Made by a program: the position numbers and the translations under genes. Below the pieces are notes generated by a model. The model saw nothing but the letters and a program-made list of their open reading frames with translations, was not told where the DNA came from and did no database searches. A DNA stretch of 64,000 nt from Isoetes taiwanensis (lineage: Eukaryota; Streptophyta; Lycopodiopsida; Isoetales; Isoetaceae), in contig JAJEKV010000036.1 of NCBI GenBank assembly GCA_021234155.1, positions 2,594,996-2,658,995 of the forward strand. Reading direction: 5' to 3'. The first letter of the stretch is position 1; every line of letters starts with the position of its first letter. Positions 1 through 10,752 of the stretch are shown one piece after another.

Positions 1-2
1 AG

Positions 3-812
3 ATGAAGTGTACGAATCGAATACTTGAAGATATGTTGAGGAATTACATCTGAAACAAGCAATCAAAGTGGGACAATTGCATTCACTTGGTGGAGTTTGC
101 ATACAATAGCATCAAGCAAGAGCCGTCTCAAACGTCGCCGTTCATGATCAACTACGGCTACCAATGCTTAATCCCAGACACTTGGCACAATCCCGTGTCC
201 AAGGTAGAAATATCCCAGCAGATGCTAGCCGATATGCAACAATTGGTGGAAGAAGTGAGAGGATATCTTCTAACAGCAAGAAGATGGCAGAAGAGTGTAG
301 CCGATAAGCACTAAACAGTAAGAGAGTCCCAAGTAGAGGAAAATGTGTGGCTGAAGATCAAAGTCAAAGCGAAGCTCCGCACCGGCAATTGCAAGAAACT
401 TGACCCAAGATGGGCTGGGCCGTTCAGGATAACCAAAAGAGTAGGTAATCAATCCTACAAGTTGGATCTGCCAGCACATCTCAAAATCCGTAGGGTCTTC
501 CATATAAGTCTCCTAAAGAGGCACATTCCTAATCTAGAGGAAGTATTGGAGACAACAGAGTTACTGAAAATGACGGACGACCAACTTGAGATCATCCCAG
601 AGGTTCTGCTTGATAGGTCCTACAAGAAAACAAGAAGACCCCAATTTCTCCAATACCTAGTGAAATGGATGCACTTGTCTGTGGAAGATGTTACGTGGGT
701 ACTACAATCAGATTTGGAGAAGCAGTACCCCCAATTCATGGAGCAATGCAAGAGTCGGCTCGTCACCAAAGTAGCCGACACCGAACCGATAGGTGAGTGT
801 GAGGTAGATTAA
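3..812 (+). pseudogene. Ty3/gypsy chromovirus pol 3' end (integrase C-terminal part + chromodomain), decayed
   Basis: One reading frame carries the end of a retroelement integrase and a chromodomain. Residues LVEFAYNS are followed by the integrase C-terminal segment with DPRWAGPF. A chromodomain follows, with EIIPEVLLDRS, the core YLVKW, and WVLQSDLEKQYP. The frame is broken by a TGA at 51-53, just before the KQSKWD segment, and by a TAA at 312-314. The same frame resumes after each stop, so these look like point nonsense mutations. The upstream part of the element lies outside the window. Chromodomains of this kind direct chromovirus integration to marked chromatin. This copy is inactive. 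The family (chromovirus) is confident; the lineage within it is not resolved. Confidence 0.88.
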
Positions 813-1045
813 GAAGTCTACTCCCGACGCCACGGAAGTAAATGAAATTGAGAGATAAGAGGTCATTTAGTTCATGCATTGATAGGAAAGCACCTCTAGT
901 CAATGCCTACTTCGGGGAAGATGCCATCCTTCACGCCAAGGGCGACGGAAGGTGTAGGCATGAGTGATCATCTTAAGCAAAGCATGATAGGGCACTGTCT
1001 CCACGGCCAAGATGGAAGAAACATCATCTTCCTATGCCGGGAGAT

Positions 1046-1184
1046 TGTGGAAAGTAGATTTGACGTCATGGCCGTAATAAGTAAAAAACCATCTTTAATC
1101 CTTACTAGCTTTAGTCTACATAAAAAACCATCTTTAATCCTTAATAGCTTTAGTCTATTAAGCTTGAGGCTCCAAACAACATAA
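1046..1184 (+). repeat. Possible 3' LTR start and a 39-bp tandem duplication
   Basis: After the chromodomain stop, the sequence CGGGAGAT at about 1038-1045 resembles a polypurine tract and is followed by TGTGGAAAG, which could be the start of a 3' LTR. Inside it, two near-identical 39-bp units lie head to tail at 1081-1119 and 1120-1158 (shared core CCATCTTTAATCCTTA). No second LTR is in the window to confirm the boundary, so the LTR call is tentative. The duplication itself is directly visible. Confidence 0.45.
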
Positions 1185-2054
1185 CGTTACTGGTTACTTT
1201 ACTGGTTTTTTATACCATGAAGCTAATTCATAACATTATTGGTTATCATTACTATGAAGCTAATGCATAACAAAACCATACACATTTAGAACAAACAATT
1301 ACATCTATAATATTGATAACAATAAAAGTAATTTGCATCTAACCCATTAACCATGTGCATTTACTATGGCATTTAGCCATGCTAGTTTACCACAATAACT
1401 AACCACATTATAAAGTCACATGAATATAGCACTATATTAAAGCACATCCACATACCATCCCGTTGTACCACATGGACAAATCATACACTTAAACACTATG
1501 ATTTTACCACATCTATTTACCAACATGTAATACCACTTTGACAAACTCTACAAAGAAGCCCTTTGCAATTACCACGCTATAATACCACCGTAACAAACCT
1601 TACAATAGAACCTATTAGTTTAGCCATATATGGTTTTTAATGAAATTAACCCACAAACACCCATTGGTCTTGTAGAATGGTTTTCTAGTCATAACCATGG
1701 GGAAAATCATGTAGTGTTTTAATTTTGGGTGCCTTGTGATTAGTCTTGCATCCGTATAAGTGTAATTAAATGGGTGGTTCTCTAATCACCAACTTTATAA
1801 TAAATAAATGTGTACTAACGTAGTGTTGGACCTGTAGGCCAATAGGAGTGTCTAGCGGCAGGAAGGTCGCATTGCGAAGACTTGCAACACATGTTTTGTC
1901 ATAATGTGTTGCAAGGAGACCAAATGGACATTAAATTATAGAATTTTGAAAACTCTGTTAATGATACTTGTGCAAACCATAAAATTTTGTGAATATTAAA
2001 TGATAATGTAAGGGTTGAGAGATCACTTACTATAGTATGTTATGGAACAAGTCA
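1185..2054. other. AT-rich intergenic spacer
   Basis: No gene is supported. The only clear structure is a perfect 12-bp inverted repeat at 1881-1892 and 1904-1915 (CTTGCAACACAT / ATGTGTTGCAAG) with an 11-nt loop. Confidence 0.6.
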
Positions 2055-2260
2055 TGTGACTATCTATTGTTTAAATTTGGTTTTCCCGACTATCCGAAAA
2101 CTTTTTGTATTTATTTTTCAGGCCACTTTGCCTAAGGTTTTGGGATTTTTTACGCTGAAAAAGATTTTCGATACTCTAAAAACTAATTTTGTTTTCGTCC
2201 ATATGATTTTTGAGAGGGGATTTTTGCCGTTTCAATCGATTTCCCCCTTTCAAATTCCGG
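2055..2260 (+). repeat. Dispersed repeat, copy 1 (inverted partner near 45.4 kb)
   Basis: The segment starting CTATCTATTGTTTAAATTTGG and running through TTTTCCCGACT, a T-rich stretch and CCTAAGGTTTTGGG is matched in the same order, on the opposite strand, by 45,340-45,510. The match includes the joint CTATCTATTGTTTAAATTTGG with TTTTCCG, and CCTAAGGTTTTGGGGATTTT. It is therefore a repeated family or part of a larger dispersed element. The true ends were not determined. Confidence 0.6.
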
Positions 2261-2822
2261 CATGCATGCCACGATATGCATGCAACAACTGGATCTGGAT
2301 CTAGGCGTAGGCGTGAAGGCGGGGAATTTAGGGAAGGCAAATTCTGTGCTTATGGGGGAATATTAATTTATTGTAGCAATTCTATTGTAGCAAGGAATTG
2401 ATTATCCATCTCCAATTTCTCATGGGCCATGGCGCGAAAGATGAGAGCCACATTTTGTGGTGCTCTAAGTTCCTGGTAGCGATGCCGATTCTTTCCGGCA
2501 TGTGATTGCATAAACAAGATCTGCGTTCCAAAGTCAACTTTGTTCGGGCGGGGAAGAAGGTCGGGGTTAATTTTCGCTTTCTGCAAAGTCGGTGAGGCGG
2601 TGAAGAAGAGGAGTTTTTGGAGTTAGTTTACGGTGATTGCAGCTGATATTAGGCGAGAGATCAAGTTCTTCTGGTCAATTACAAGTACTGTCATCATTCA
2701 TGTCAGGTAATGTCTATTGTTTTGTTCTTCTTTAAGTAAAAAATCAAGAAAGAATTTTCGCCATGGTTCCCGACTTGGGTTTCGACATGGATCTTTGAGC
2801 ATGTGGAAAACACAAATATATT

Positions 2823-3012
2823 TTTTCGCTCACCTCTGTGGATCCTGGCACTAGCTTGAGCCTTATTCAGTATTTGTTACAGCATGCCAGTCTCTTCACT
2901 TTGGCTTATCCTTCGTCAGTGCCACGTCATGTGGAGCTGTTTAATGCCTCTGTTCAAAGGCTCTATGGAGGTCTTGCATATGGCAAGAGACCCGGTATGG
3001 GTTGTTTACTGT
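2823..3012 (+). pseudogene. Exon-like coding fragment, unrecognised
   Basis: A frame without stops runs from about 2823 to the TGA at 3010-3012. It contains LIQYLLQHASLFTLAYP and then PRHVELFNASVQRLYGG. Its composition looks protein-like for an AT-rich region, but I do not recognise the family. It lies within the stretch ending at the Helitron-like terminus at 6385, so a captured gene fragment is one explanation. A chance open frame is possible. Confidence 0.25.
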
Positions 3013-3109
3013 GATTTTGGCAAGGAGTTTACAGCATCCCCGCCAGTGCCATTGATTTCTTGCTACGAGGTTCATCATATTGAAGGATCAATTCTTCCAT
3101 CATACTAAA

Positions 3110-4780
3110 GGAGTGTTCTTTTTAACCTTTATGCTCTGCACCATTAGAGGATTTGTAGGGGTCCACGATATTTTGCAACAGACCATTTTCAAAATGCAAT
3201 ATGATATATACATTTATCAATTTTGATGCTATAAATTAGATCCTAACTGCAGTATCCATCTTCTTCAATCTAGCGGGCTATTTGTTTGCTGCAGGCCTTT
3301 CCTTTCGCTTCACATATACATGCCACTGAAACATACTGGGCTAGAGGCTTGAGTGCCCAATTCGATGGACCTTTAATATTTTGGTATGTATGCATGAAAC
3401 CATGACATGGCGGTATGCTTTTATGCCAATTTGAGTAACTTATTACAGTGTCTGTTTCTACCAAAAGAATTTTGTTCTTCACTATATAGGATTATATGCC
3501 TATCAACGTACTGCCAATCGATGATAGACTGCTTTAACCGAATAGATGAACCAGATGAACCAAACCCATGAGATAGATATGTTCATTCAGGCATGCAGTT
3601 ACACAAAGTTATGCTAGATAGATATAGCTGAATGCATGAGTTCATAAAGGCCATTAGACCCTATTGTTGTGAAGTCTAGAACATAGCAATATTGAGAGCA
3701 GAGCTAGGATCTAGAACTGAGTTCTCAGATTTCATTTGCTTCACCATACTTTGTAATGGAGATGAGTTTGAGAGGTCATTTTACAAATGGGTCACAATTC
3801 CTTCGATCTTTGAGCTTTCTGAACATATCATTTCTTATAGCTTTGTTTTCGCATGGAATTTGTTTCCATCTTTGAGCTTTTTGAAGATATCATTTCTTAT
3901 AGCTTTGTGAATGTCGCTCCTTTTAACATTCCAAAAGCTCACAGTAAAATATACCAAGGCTTAAACTTGATTTAGCATCATGTTGAAGATATCTCCAATT
4001 TATTGCAGTTGGCAGGTTTTCTAAGGTCAAGATTGAAAGTCTCATAAATGATTGCATAAGTGATTGAAGTTTTCGTAACATCCTTAGTCATGACCGGGGA
4101 TGCTTAGGGGAACGTCTTGCTTTGCAAAATGCAGGTAGGCATGGTAGATTTCCTCCACCTTGCAAACACATAACTTGAATTGCACTATGGTTTTGCACTT
4201 TTGCCATGGTATTTTAGTGCTTTCTGAAATTTTCATTACAGCTTTCAAGTAGGAGGTCTATGATTGGGATCTGCATACAGTAACAAATGTTAGAGCCATG
4301 CCATAGATATTAATCAACAATTCCCTCCCATATCTTGATGATTGTTAAGCTTGACCAATTGCTTTGCCCTGAATTACAACCTCTTTTCATGTTAGTGACT
4401 AACATACAGCATGCTACATACGAGTTGTCATTATATTCTAGGTAGATGAAGAACATGCCAGTTATGTGAAAATGTTAACATGATCTCAACTATTTGAAAG
4501 GGAGGCATAATTTTCCATCTATGCTTTCTTCAAGGCTATTTCATTTATATATGATGGCATTCATAGCTGCTCTTCTGAAAATTCTAGCACAAACTTAAAA
4601 GTAATATATGGATACTCCATCTGCATTTGCACAAGTCAATCCTAAACCCTTTGTAAATTGAAATGCCCTCTTAGATATTTCCATTCATCTTATAGATGAG
4701 ACAGTTGATCCACATCTTCCAGTGGTATAGAATCTTTGGAAGTTAGATATGTGTTTTGTATCCTCTCCATAGGTGCTCCT
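3110..4780. other. AT-rich spacer without a supportable gene
   Basis: Short frames exist on both strands but none shows domain-like composition. A 30-bp phrase (GCTTT...TTCTTATAGCTTTG) occurs twice between about 3830 and 3907, suggesting a small local duplication. Confidence 0.5.
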
Positions 4781-4811
4781 GAACTTAAGCATTCTTACAT
4801 GATGTCCAGTT

Positions 4812-5004
4812 GCAGGGGCTACATTTGGATGACTCCTTCTATAATGAAGTTCCAGAGGCCATGGATAACCTATTTCAGGAGCAACAATGTTCCACAATTG
4901 CCAACAATTATTTGTTAAAAGGAAAAAACGGATCATTGGCAATGTTGCATAGCGATCAACAAAGAAGGTTCTTATGTTGTGCTCATGTGTCTAATCTGCG
5001 CTAA
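4812..5004 (+). pseudogene. Second exon-like fragment, unrecognised
   Basis: After an acceptor-like TCCAGTTGCAG, a frame encodes GLHLDDSFYNEVPEAMD and continues through NLFQEQQ to a stop near 5004. The acidic, protein-like composition after an acceptor-like site suggests an exon remnant, perhaps captured by the Helitron-like element. No family is recognised. Confidence 0.25.
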
Positions 5005-6356
5005 TTTTGTGTGTATAATCTGCTAATACAACATAAAACATTAACACAAAAGGCTGACAATGTTTTGTCATGGATCTGTGCTATTTTCATTTTCACCTCA
5101 TTCTAAAACCTTCTTCATAAAATCTGTCCATTATAGCTGATGGCATCCTATTTATTCCCAGATTTTTTTATTTTGATATGTTGAGTTCTTAGGGTATCAT
5201 TATGATGCAACTTATTGCTCAACTACATTTTTATCTTTATTTTGGTGACAGATAGCTTTGTCCATGTACTTTCCTAATGATTAGAAAGCGTTCTCCACAC
5301 TTAAAAGGAGACCAGTGACACAAAACAATAAATTGCCACAACAATAAATTGCCAATGTCAATCTATTGTTTATATTTAAATTAATGAACATTCGCCTAGC
5401 CCAACTTTGTTTTTGCTTTGCAACCACGAATCCAGCAACAATTTTGAACTCCACATGAGTCTAACACAAACCTACTAACATGTCCACCAATAATACATGT
5501 AAAAGTGCAATATACATATAATCTATTGTCTATTGTTAAAATCTCTTCTTCTTCTTCTTATGCATACATTTAACTACCAAGGACCATAACATTCAACACT
5601 AACATGGCTACTTTTGCACAAAATTAAATCGTGCAACTTCTTCTTAAAAGCCATGTTTACAACTCGATGCCTCACAATCATTAGAGGTAATTTGAGATCT
5701 CCTTTTGTCCCCATAAGAATCCTCCAATAGAATGAAAATTAGATGCAGAATGAAAAAGATCTTTCAAGTGATATATGGTTATTGTATTTCAATACAAGCC
5801 ATATGTGTTAACCTTAAAAATATGGTTTTTGCCTCTCAAAAGATATAACAATGGGTTGTCATTAGAAAGATCTTGAGGAGACGCACCTTATGCCTTATAC
5901 TGCCACATATCTTGAACTATAGTTCCATCCCTTAATGGGACAAAATGAGATCTCAAATTACCTCTAATGAGTAGAACCGTCCTTATGCCCGACAGTAACT
6001 ATAGTTCCGCCCAATCGATTTATGGCTTCAGTTGCGTTGTACAAAGTTGAGTTATCATGTGGATCCCATAACTTCATGATACATTATAAAAGAAGCTATT
6101 CAGTAGCCTTGGATCACAATGTGTAATACACATAAACCATTTCTGCCTAATAGATTAACCATTTCCACCTAACGGATTGTTTTCATAAAAACCAAAATCA
6201 ACATAGGTCAACACACCAACCTCTTTGACATTTTGTTGATCCATACACCTAGATTTGCTGATGAACCTTTATTATCTGCACTTCGTTTTCCTCGAGGGGC
6301 GTATACATTTCTAATTTTCACCACCATTTCTTGAGTTTATCACAAATTCTATTTTT
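5005..6356. other. AT-rich stretch leading to the Helitron-like terminus
   Basis: There is no coding support. A small CTT run is present at about 5547-5558. The content is otherwise low-complexity AT-rich DNA. Confidence 0.5.
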
Positions 6357-6385
6357 GCCCGGCAACGCCGGGCACCCGTTACTAG
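6357..6385 (+). mobile_element. Helitron-like 3' terminus (hairpin + CTAG)
   Basis: A perfect 7-bp GC hairpin (GCCCGGC, loop AAC, GCCGGGC at 6357-6373) is followed 8 nt later by CTAG at 6382-6385, and the next base is T. Helitrons end in a short GC-rich hairpin 10-12 nt before a terminal CTRR and insert between A and T, so the fit is good. The 5' TC end was not located, and no Rep/helicase coding sequence is visible nearby, so this would be a non-autonomous element. Low-copy chance is unlikely but not excluded. Confidence 0.6.
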
Positions 6386-7440
6386 TAAAATCTAAACTTA
6401 AATATTACCTTAGGGTAATTGTTATATAAAATTGCATGCATAGAATGTGTTGGGCACAAGGTGGGATCAGTGACTTGTCGGAGTCCATGTTTGATCTCCC
6501 TACACTTGTCATTGAACCATCTATTGCGGGGAAAGGTGGTAGTGCCCGAGGGCCTCCGTGATTGGCTTCTCCCAAAGCATCTTCGAAGTTTGTCGGTAGG
6601 TGATTCACCGACGGTCTGGCTGGCAATAAGTAGAAGCTACTGATGGTCCCTCGGTCATGCTCAAGCATCCGGGCATAGGTAATGTTCAGACGGTGCGTAA
6701 CGGAACTTTGGGGGTGTTGAAGCATGGAAAGCTCGCCCAATTTACATGTAAGAAAAGGGGTTGGTGTCCAGGTCCACTTCCTCTTCGTGTGTTTGTTCCA
6801 ATGCAAAAATGGGTAACTAGGTACGTATCCTATTCCTCACCTAATACATAATCCACAACAACACTGGAGCCGCCCCTTGGTTCTCCCGTCACAAAATCAC
6901 GGCCCGGTGGAAGGCGGCCATTATGCCAACCATTACAAATAACCGGGTCAAAGATACTATCCGGCAACAATAGGCCTTTTGCCATAGCATGAAATATAGT
7001 TGTCATCGATATCCTTGGCCAAGCTACCTCTGTCTTCAACCATAAGACATTCTCTGCCAGGCTCAAGATTTTGGGGACCTTAAATCGTGACGTGCATTAA
7101 AGTTTAAAGAAGATGACCTTGCCCAACTACTTGTGCTATTGTATGTCATCATATAGATCGTCATAGGGCTCCAACTATCCACACCTCAATAAGTGTTATA
7201 GAAGTTGCTCTCCAACATGTGGAAAAGTAGCATTTCCTAAAAGGGAAGTTGCCAACACATATCAAGACCGCCGCGCACCCTGGGGTAGCGATTGTATCTG
7301 TCTGTTTTGCTTTGTGCAACGAATTTTGCGGGGTTGGTTAAACTCTTCACAAAATTCTTTTAGGACTGGGCTTGCCTTGAAGACAAGAGCTTAAGAAGCT
7401 TTTGGAATAGGCTTGAACATGAGAAAGAAGCTAAAGGCGA
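6386..7440. other. Intergenic DNA, moderate GC, no assignable gene
   Basis: A 133-codon minus-strand frame at 6405-6806 and shorter frames at 6830-7066 show no recognisable domain. The composition is richer in GC than the flanks, which suggests old retroelement or LTR debris, but no terminal structure is seen. Confidence 0.4.
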
Positions 7441-7449
7441 CACACCTCG

Positions 7450-7790
7450 TGTATTTTAACTATGCCAGGAGTTGGCACAACTTATTGACACCATGGGTCA
7501 TATGTACATGAGGAAAGAAGCGACTCACCCCGCCAGATTTTAACTATGTCGGCAGTTGGCCGCGACCCTATTGGTGGCATGGTCGTAAGGAAGGCCGCGG
7601 CTTATTGAAGCGTGCTATGGGTCATATGAACATGAGAAAGAAGCTAAAGGCGACTCACCCACCCCTGATATTTTAACTATGCCGAGAGTTGGCACGCTTT
7701 GTTGGTATTTTAAATCCCCGTATTTTAACTATGTCAGAAGTTGGCACAACTTATTGGTGCGGCATGGGTCGTATGAATATAAACCCTAGA
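7450..7790 (+). repeat. Degenerate direct repeats with ATTTTAACTATG..GTTGGCAC core
   Basis: The phrase TATTTTAACTATGCC-GAGTTGGCAC (with variants) recurs at about 7452, 7538, 7670 and 7720. The flanking phrase CATGGGTCATATG-ACATGAG-AAAGAAG also recurs. These are irregular tandem units of roughly 50-130 bp, probably decayed satellite or LTR-derived sequence. Confidence 0.7.
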
Positions 7791-7794
7791 TACA

Positions 7795-7942
7795 AAACAC
7801 AAACGCAAACACAAACACAAACACAAACACAAACACAAACACAAACACAAACACAAACCACAAACCACAAACACAAACACAAAATACCAAACACAAACAC
7901 AAACCACAAACCACAAACACAAACACAAAATACCAAACACAA
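7795..7942 (+). repeat. (ACAAAC)n / (ACACAA) microsatellite
   Basis: About 145 bp of nearly pure ACAAAC hexamers, interrupted by CACAAACCACAAACC and AAATACCAAAC variants that are themselves repeated twice. The open frames on both strands here are only translations of the repeat. Confidence 0.95.
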
Positions 7943-8639
7943 AGGGATTGCATAAGCAAAGAGGCTAACTAGACCAGAAAGTAGCCAAGAAGCTAGGAAT
8001 GGGAAAAGGTGGTAGGTGGCTAGGGAGACAAAGAGAGGAGAGAAAGAGGATCTCGGCTAGAGAGAGAAATTGGTCCAGGTGCTAGAGAGAGAATGTGAGC
8101 AAGATGCAACAGAAGGATCCACTTTATTAATAGGGGACGAGTTTATCTTGAAAGGTTTTTGGGAATATTTAATATTCACATCTAGAAGGATGCCAAAGTC
8201 AATTCTAGTGCCAATGTGATTCTCCTAGATAGATCCAATTTCTTTAAGAATGCATATGGAAGGAAAATCTATTTTGGGGGATAGAGATGTGAATGACCTC
8301 TCCCAGACATTCTCCAATGGCTCTGAGATGCCCATGAGTCCAGTAAATTGGGGGGAGATTAAACCCAATTGGAAGTGGCAATACAGGAATAATTACTTGG
8401 GATGTAAAGAGGGTGCCATTTTATGATATAAGTAGGGCAATTAGCCACATTGGAAATTTTGCAGGTGAGCAAGATATTCCTATGGTGGTAATCCCTGTAC
8501 AGAACGTGAAAGGTACAAGGGTCCATCCTAAGAATAGAAAGGATGGGGATATTTATAGTTCTATTGAGCCAATTCTTAACTTCTCCAAGAGAGGGATGCC
8601 TGATAGGAAAATGGATCAGACTACTATTATGAGATTATT

Positions 8640-9540
8640 TTACTTTAGCAGCATTATCTTTAATAGCAAAAAGATCAACCATAGATCCCTGAAAAACATT
8701 CTCATTGTTTACAATATTTTCTTTATGTTTCTTGTCCTCACTATCCCCACAAGAATTTAAAAGAGCATTTTTATAAGGAACCGTACCTTTCAGCTTGTCC
8801 TACTTGCTCAGAGTCAGAATCTTGGATTTTAGTTTGGAATCTAAAACTTGGTAGCATGCTTGTAGGCTTACCACTTTAGCATAGTTGGGGCAAGGACAAT
8901 TCTTTGCCTCATAAGAGTTGAAATATCCATTACTATCACTGATAATACATTCTTTTGTCGGGATGGTATCTTGCGCCATTTCCACATTCTTGAGCTCCTC
9001 AGCTGCTATGAGGGAAAGATCTTCCTTAAATTTTTCCTAGTACTCATTAATCTTGTGATCATCCATGCTTTCCCAAACTCTGACCAATCGAAAGGTCGCT
9101 TTAGTTTTCCATTCCATCAGTTCAAGATTCCCTGCAAGCTTGATCTTTTAAACTACAGGAGTCTTCTTTAGAGTGACCAGATTTAACTCTAATTAGTTGG
9201 TAGACAAGGATGCCAAGCTCTTGAAGTCTATTAACCATATTCCATACAAGATCCCTATCGCTGGCCTTCCCATCTGCATATAATTTTTCAAGTCTTGTTA
9301 TTTTTTGCTAGCAAGCCAAGATTTGGCCCTCCTTTTTTATCCCCATACATTCAATTGATGCATTATGGATGATATCGAAAGTAACTGTTAGATCCCGCAT
9401 CTTTTTCCATCCGAGATCATTTTTTTGCTCCAACTTAAAGATAAGCTTCCAATCTCTGCTTTCTTGAGTTAATCATCAGGCTCGTATGCGGATCCCCATC
9501 TCGAAGGGCTCCCTTTATGAGTTGTGGACTTAGATCTCAT
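8640..9540 (-). pseudogene. Decayed unknown gene with charged/coiled-coil composition
   Basis: Reading the minus strand from 9540, an ATG opens (MRSKSTTHKGSPSRWG). After a frameshift near 9470, a protein-like frame follows (WKLIFKLEQKND, then LVWNMVNRLQELGILVYQL). After another shift near 9130 it continues with WKTKATFRLVRVWESMDD, KFKEDLSLIAAEELKNVE and VVSLQACYQVLDSKLKSK. About 280 codons contain only three TAG stops, well below chance for this AT content, and all three could derive from CAG. The function is not recognised. It may be a gag-like or other transposon ORF. Two small frameshifts and three nonsense codons make it a pseudogene. Confidence 0.5.
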
Positions 9541-10700
9541 TGTGCAGGAAAAGAATGATAGTTCCTGGCCCTAAGCTTAGATCTTGACGAGAGAGAAGTC
9601 CGAAAATGTGACAACAGAGCCTAATTGTGAAAGGATCGGCCTGGAGAACCAGAAATCTGTCCAAGAAGCTGTGATTTCTCTGGATCGTTTGAAGGAATCC
9701 AGAGGAATTGATACCTTGGACTAAGTTTCTCCCCTCTGTGGAGAAGGAGAGGATGCATGTATCCGGGACATACTATCTTTTGCAAAAATAAAAAACCTGT
9801 GGATGTATCTATCCAGAGAAATGGATGACTCAAACTTTGATGATGAGCCAGGCCTGGGGCAAAAGTACTACTCCAGGGATTATATTCTAGAGAATAGCAG
9901 AGATGAGCCCCTCTGCCTCATCCATCAAATCCAACCCTGTTCCCGAGGCGCCAGCAAGAACAACTACGAAGGTGCTCCGTCATCCCCATGATGAATAAGC
10001 CACCCCACCAACCTGAGTTGTCATTTTAGATCTTTGCATTCATCATCAAACCATTTGTTTTTGCAAATTTATAAAAGAAATGCCATATGTTTGCATCATT
10101 TATGCCCATTTAGTAGTGTGGTGTACACACATCTATGAGTATGTCATTCATATATGGTCATCACATCGTTTTTCTTTCCCTTTTATACTAGCAATTAAAA
10201 TGCTATTGGCTACTCATCTACAGTGGAATCTAAAAGTTCAATAATCAATTTAAATGCTATCAAAAGTTGCATGCTTCAAAGCAGGTTGTGTCATGACCCT
10301 AATGAAAAAAAGATTATAGTTAGGCAATTAGAAATACAAAGAGAGAATCAAGATTCTATATATCCTACAAGAATATGTATAAGAGATGATCATGATCGAC
10401 ATTAAATCATAATGGTAATTCATCCTCGAACATCCATTATACAATTATTGCAGACCTAATGCATGAGGCCAATTGTCATGGATGTATTGCGGCATGCATG
10501 CATATATGCCACCTAACATACTGCTCATCGTGGTATAATGCAAATGTGATAGTTCATAATCGAAGACGTAAGAGAACTCAAAATAGAAGCAAATTTGAAG
10601 GAATGTTTTGTCTTCCCTAGAATAGATATTCATTAGGAAACATGGAATGGCCTGCATTACTTTGTCTACTTAGTATTGATTATCATTTTACAAAGTTATT
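9541..10700. other. Spacer with weak coding remnants
   Basis: A plus-strand stretch at about 9610-9990 has peptide-like segments (for example RIGLENQKSVQEAVISLD) broken by stops. It could belong to the same decayed element as 8.6-9.5 kb. The rest is AT-rich and featureless. Confidence 0.35.
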
Positions 10701-10731
10701 CCAAATCCTTCAACATGAACCACATTAATAA

Positions 10732-10752
10732 CACTACAACAAGAAATACTTG
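10732..10752 (+). mobile_element. CACTA-like terminal motif (single end)
   Basis: CACTACAACAAGAAATACTTG resembles the end of plant CACTA (En/Spm) transposons, which commonly begin CACTACAA. No matching inverted end with a 3-bp duplication was found downstream, so this is a lone end or a coincidence. Confidence 0.25.

Noticed and set aside
7797-7940. CRISPR-like array
   Set aside because: It is a pure hexamer microsatellite without repeat-spacer structure, and the window is plant nuclear DNA.
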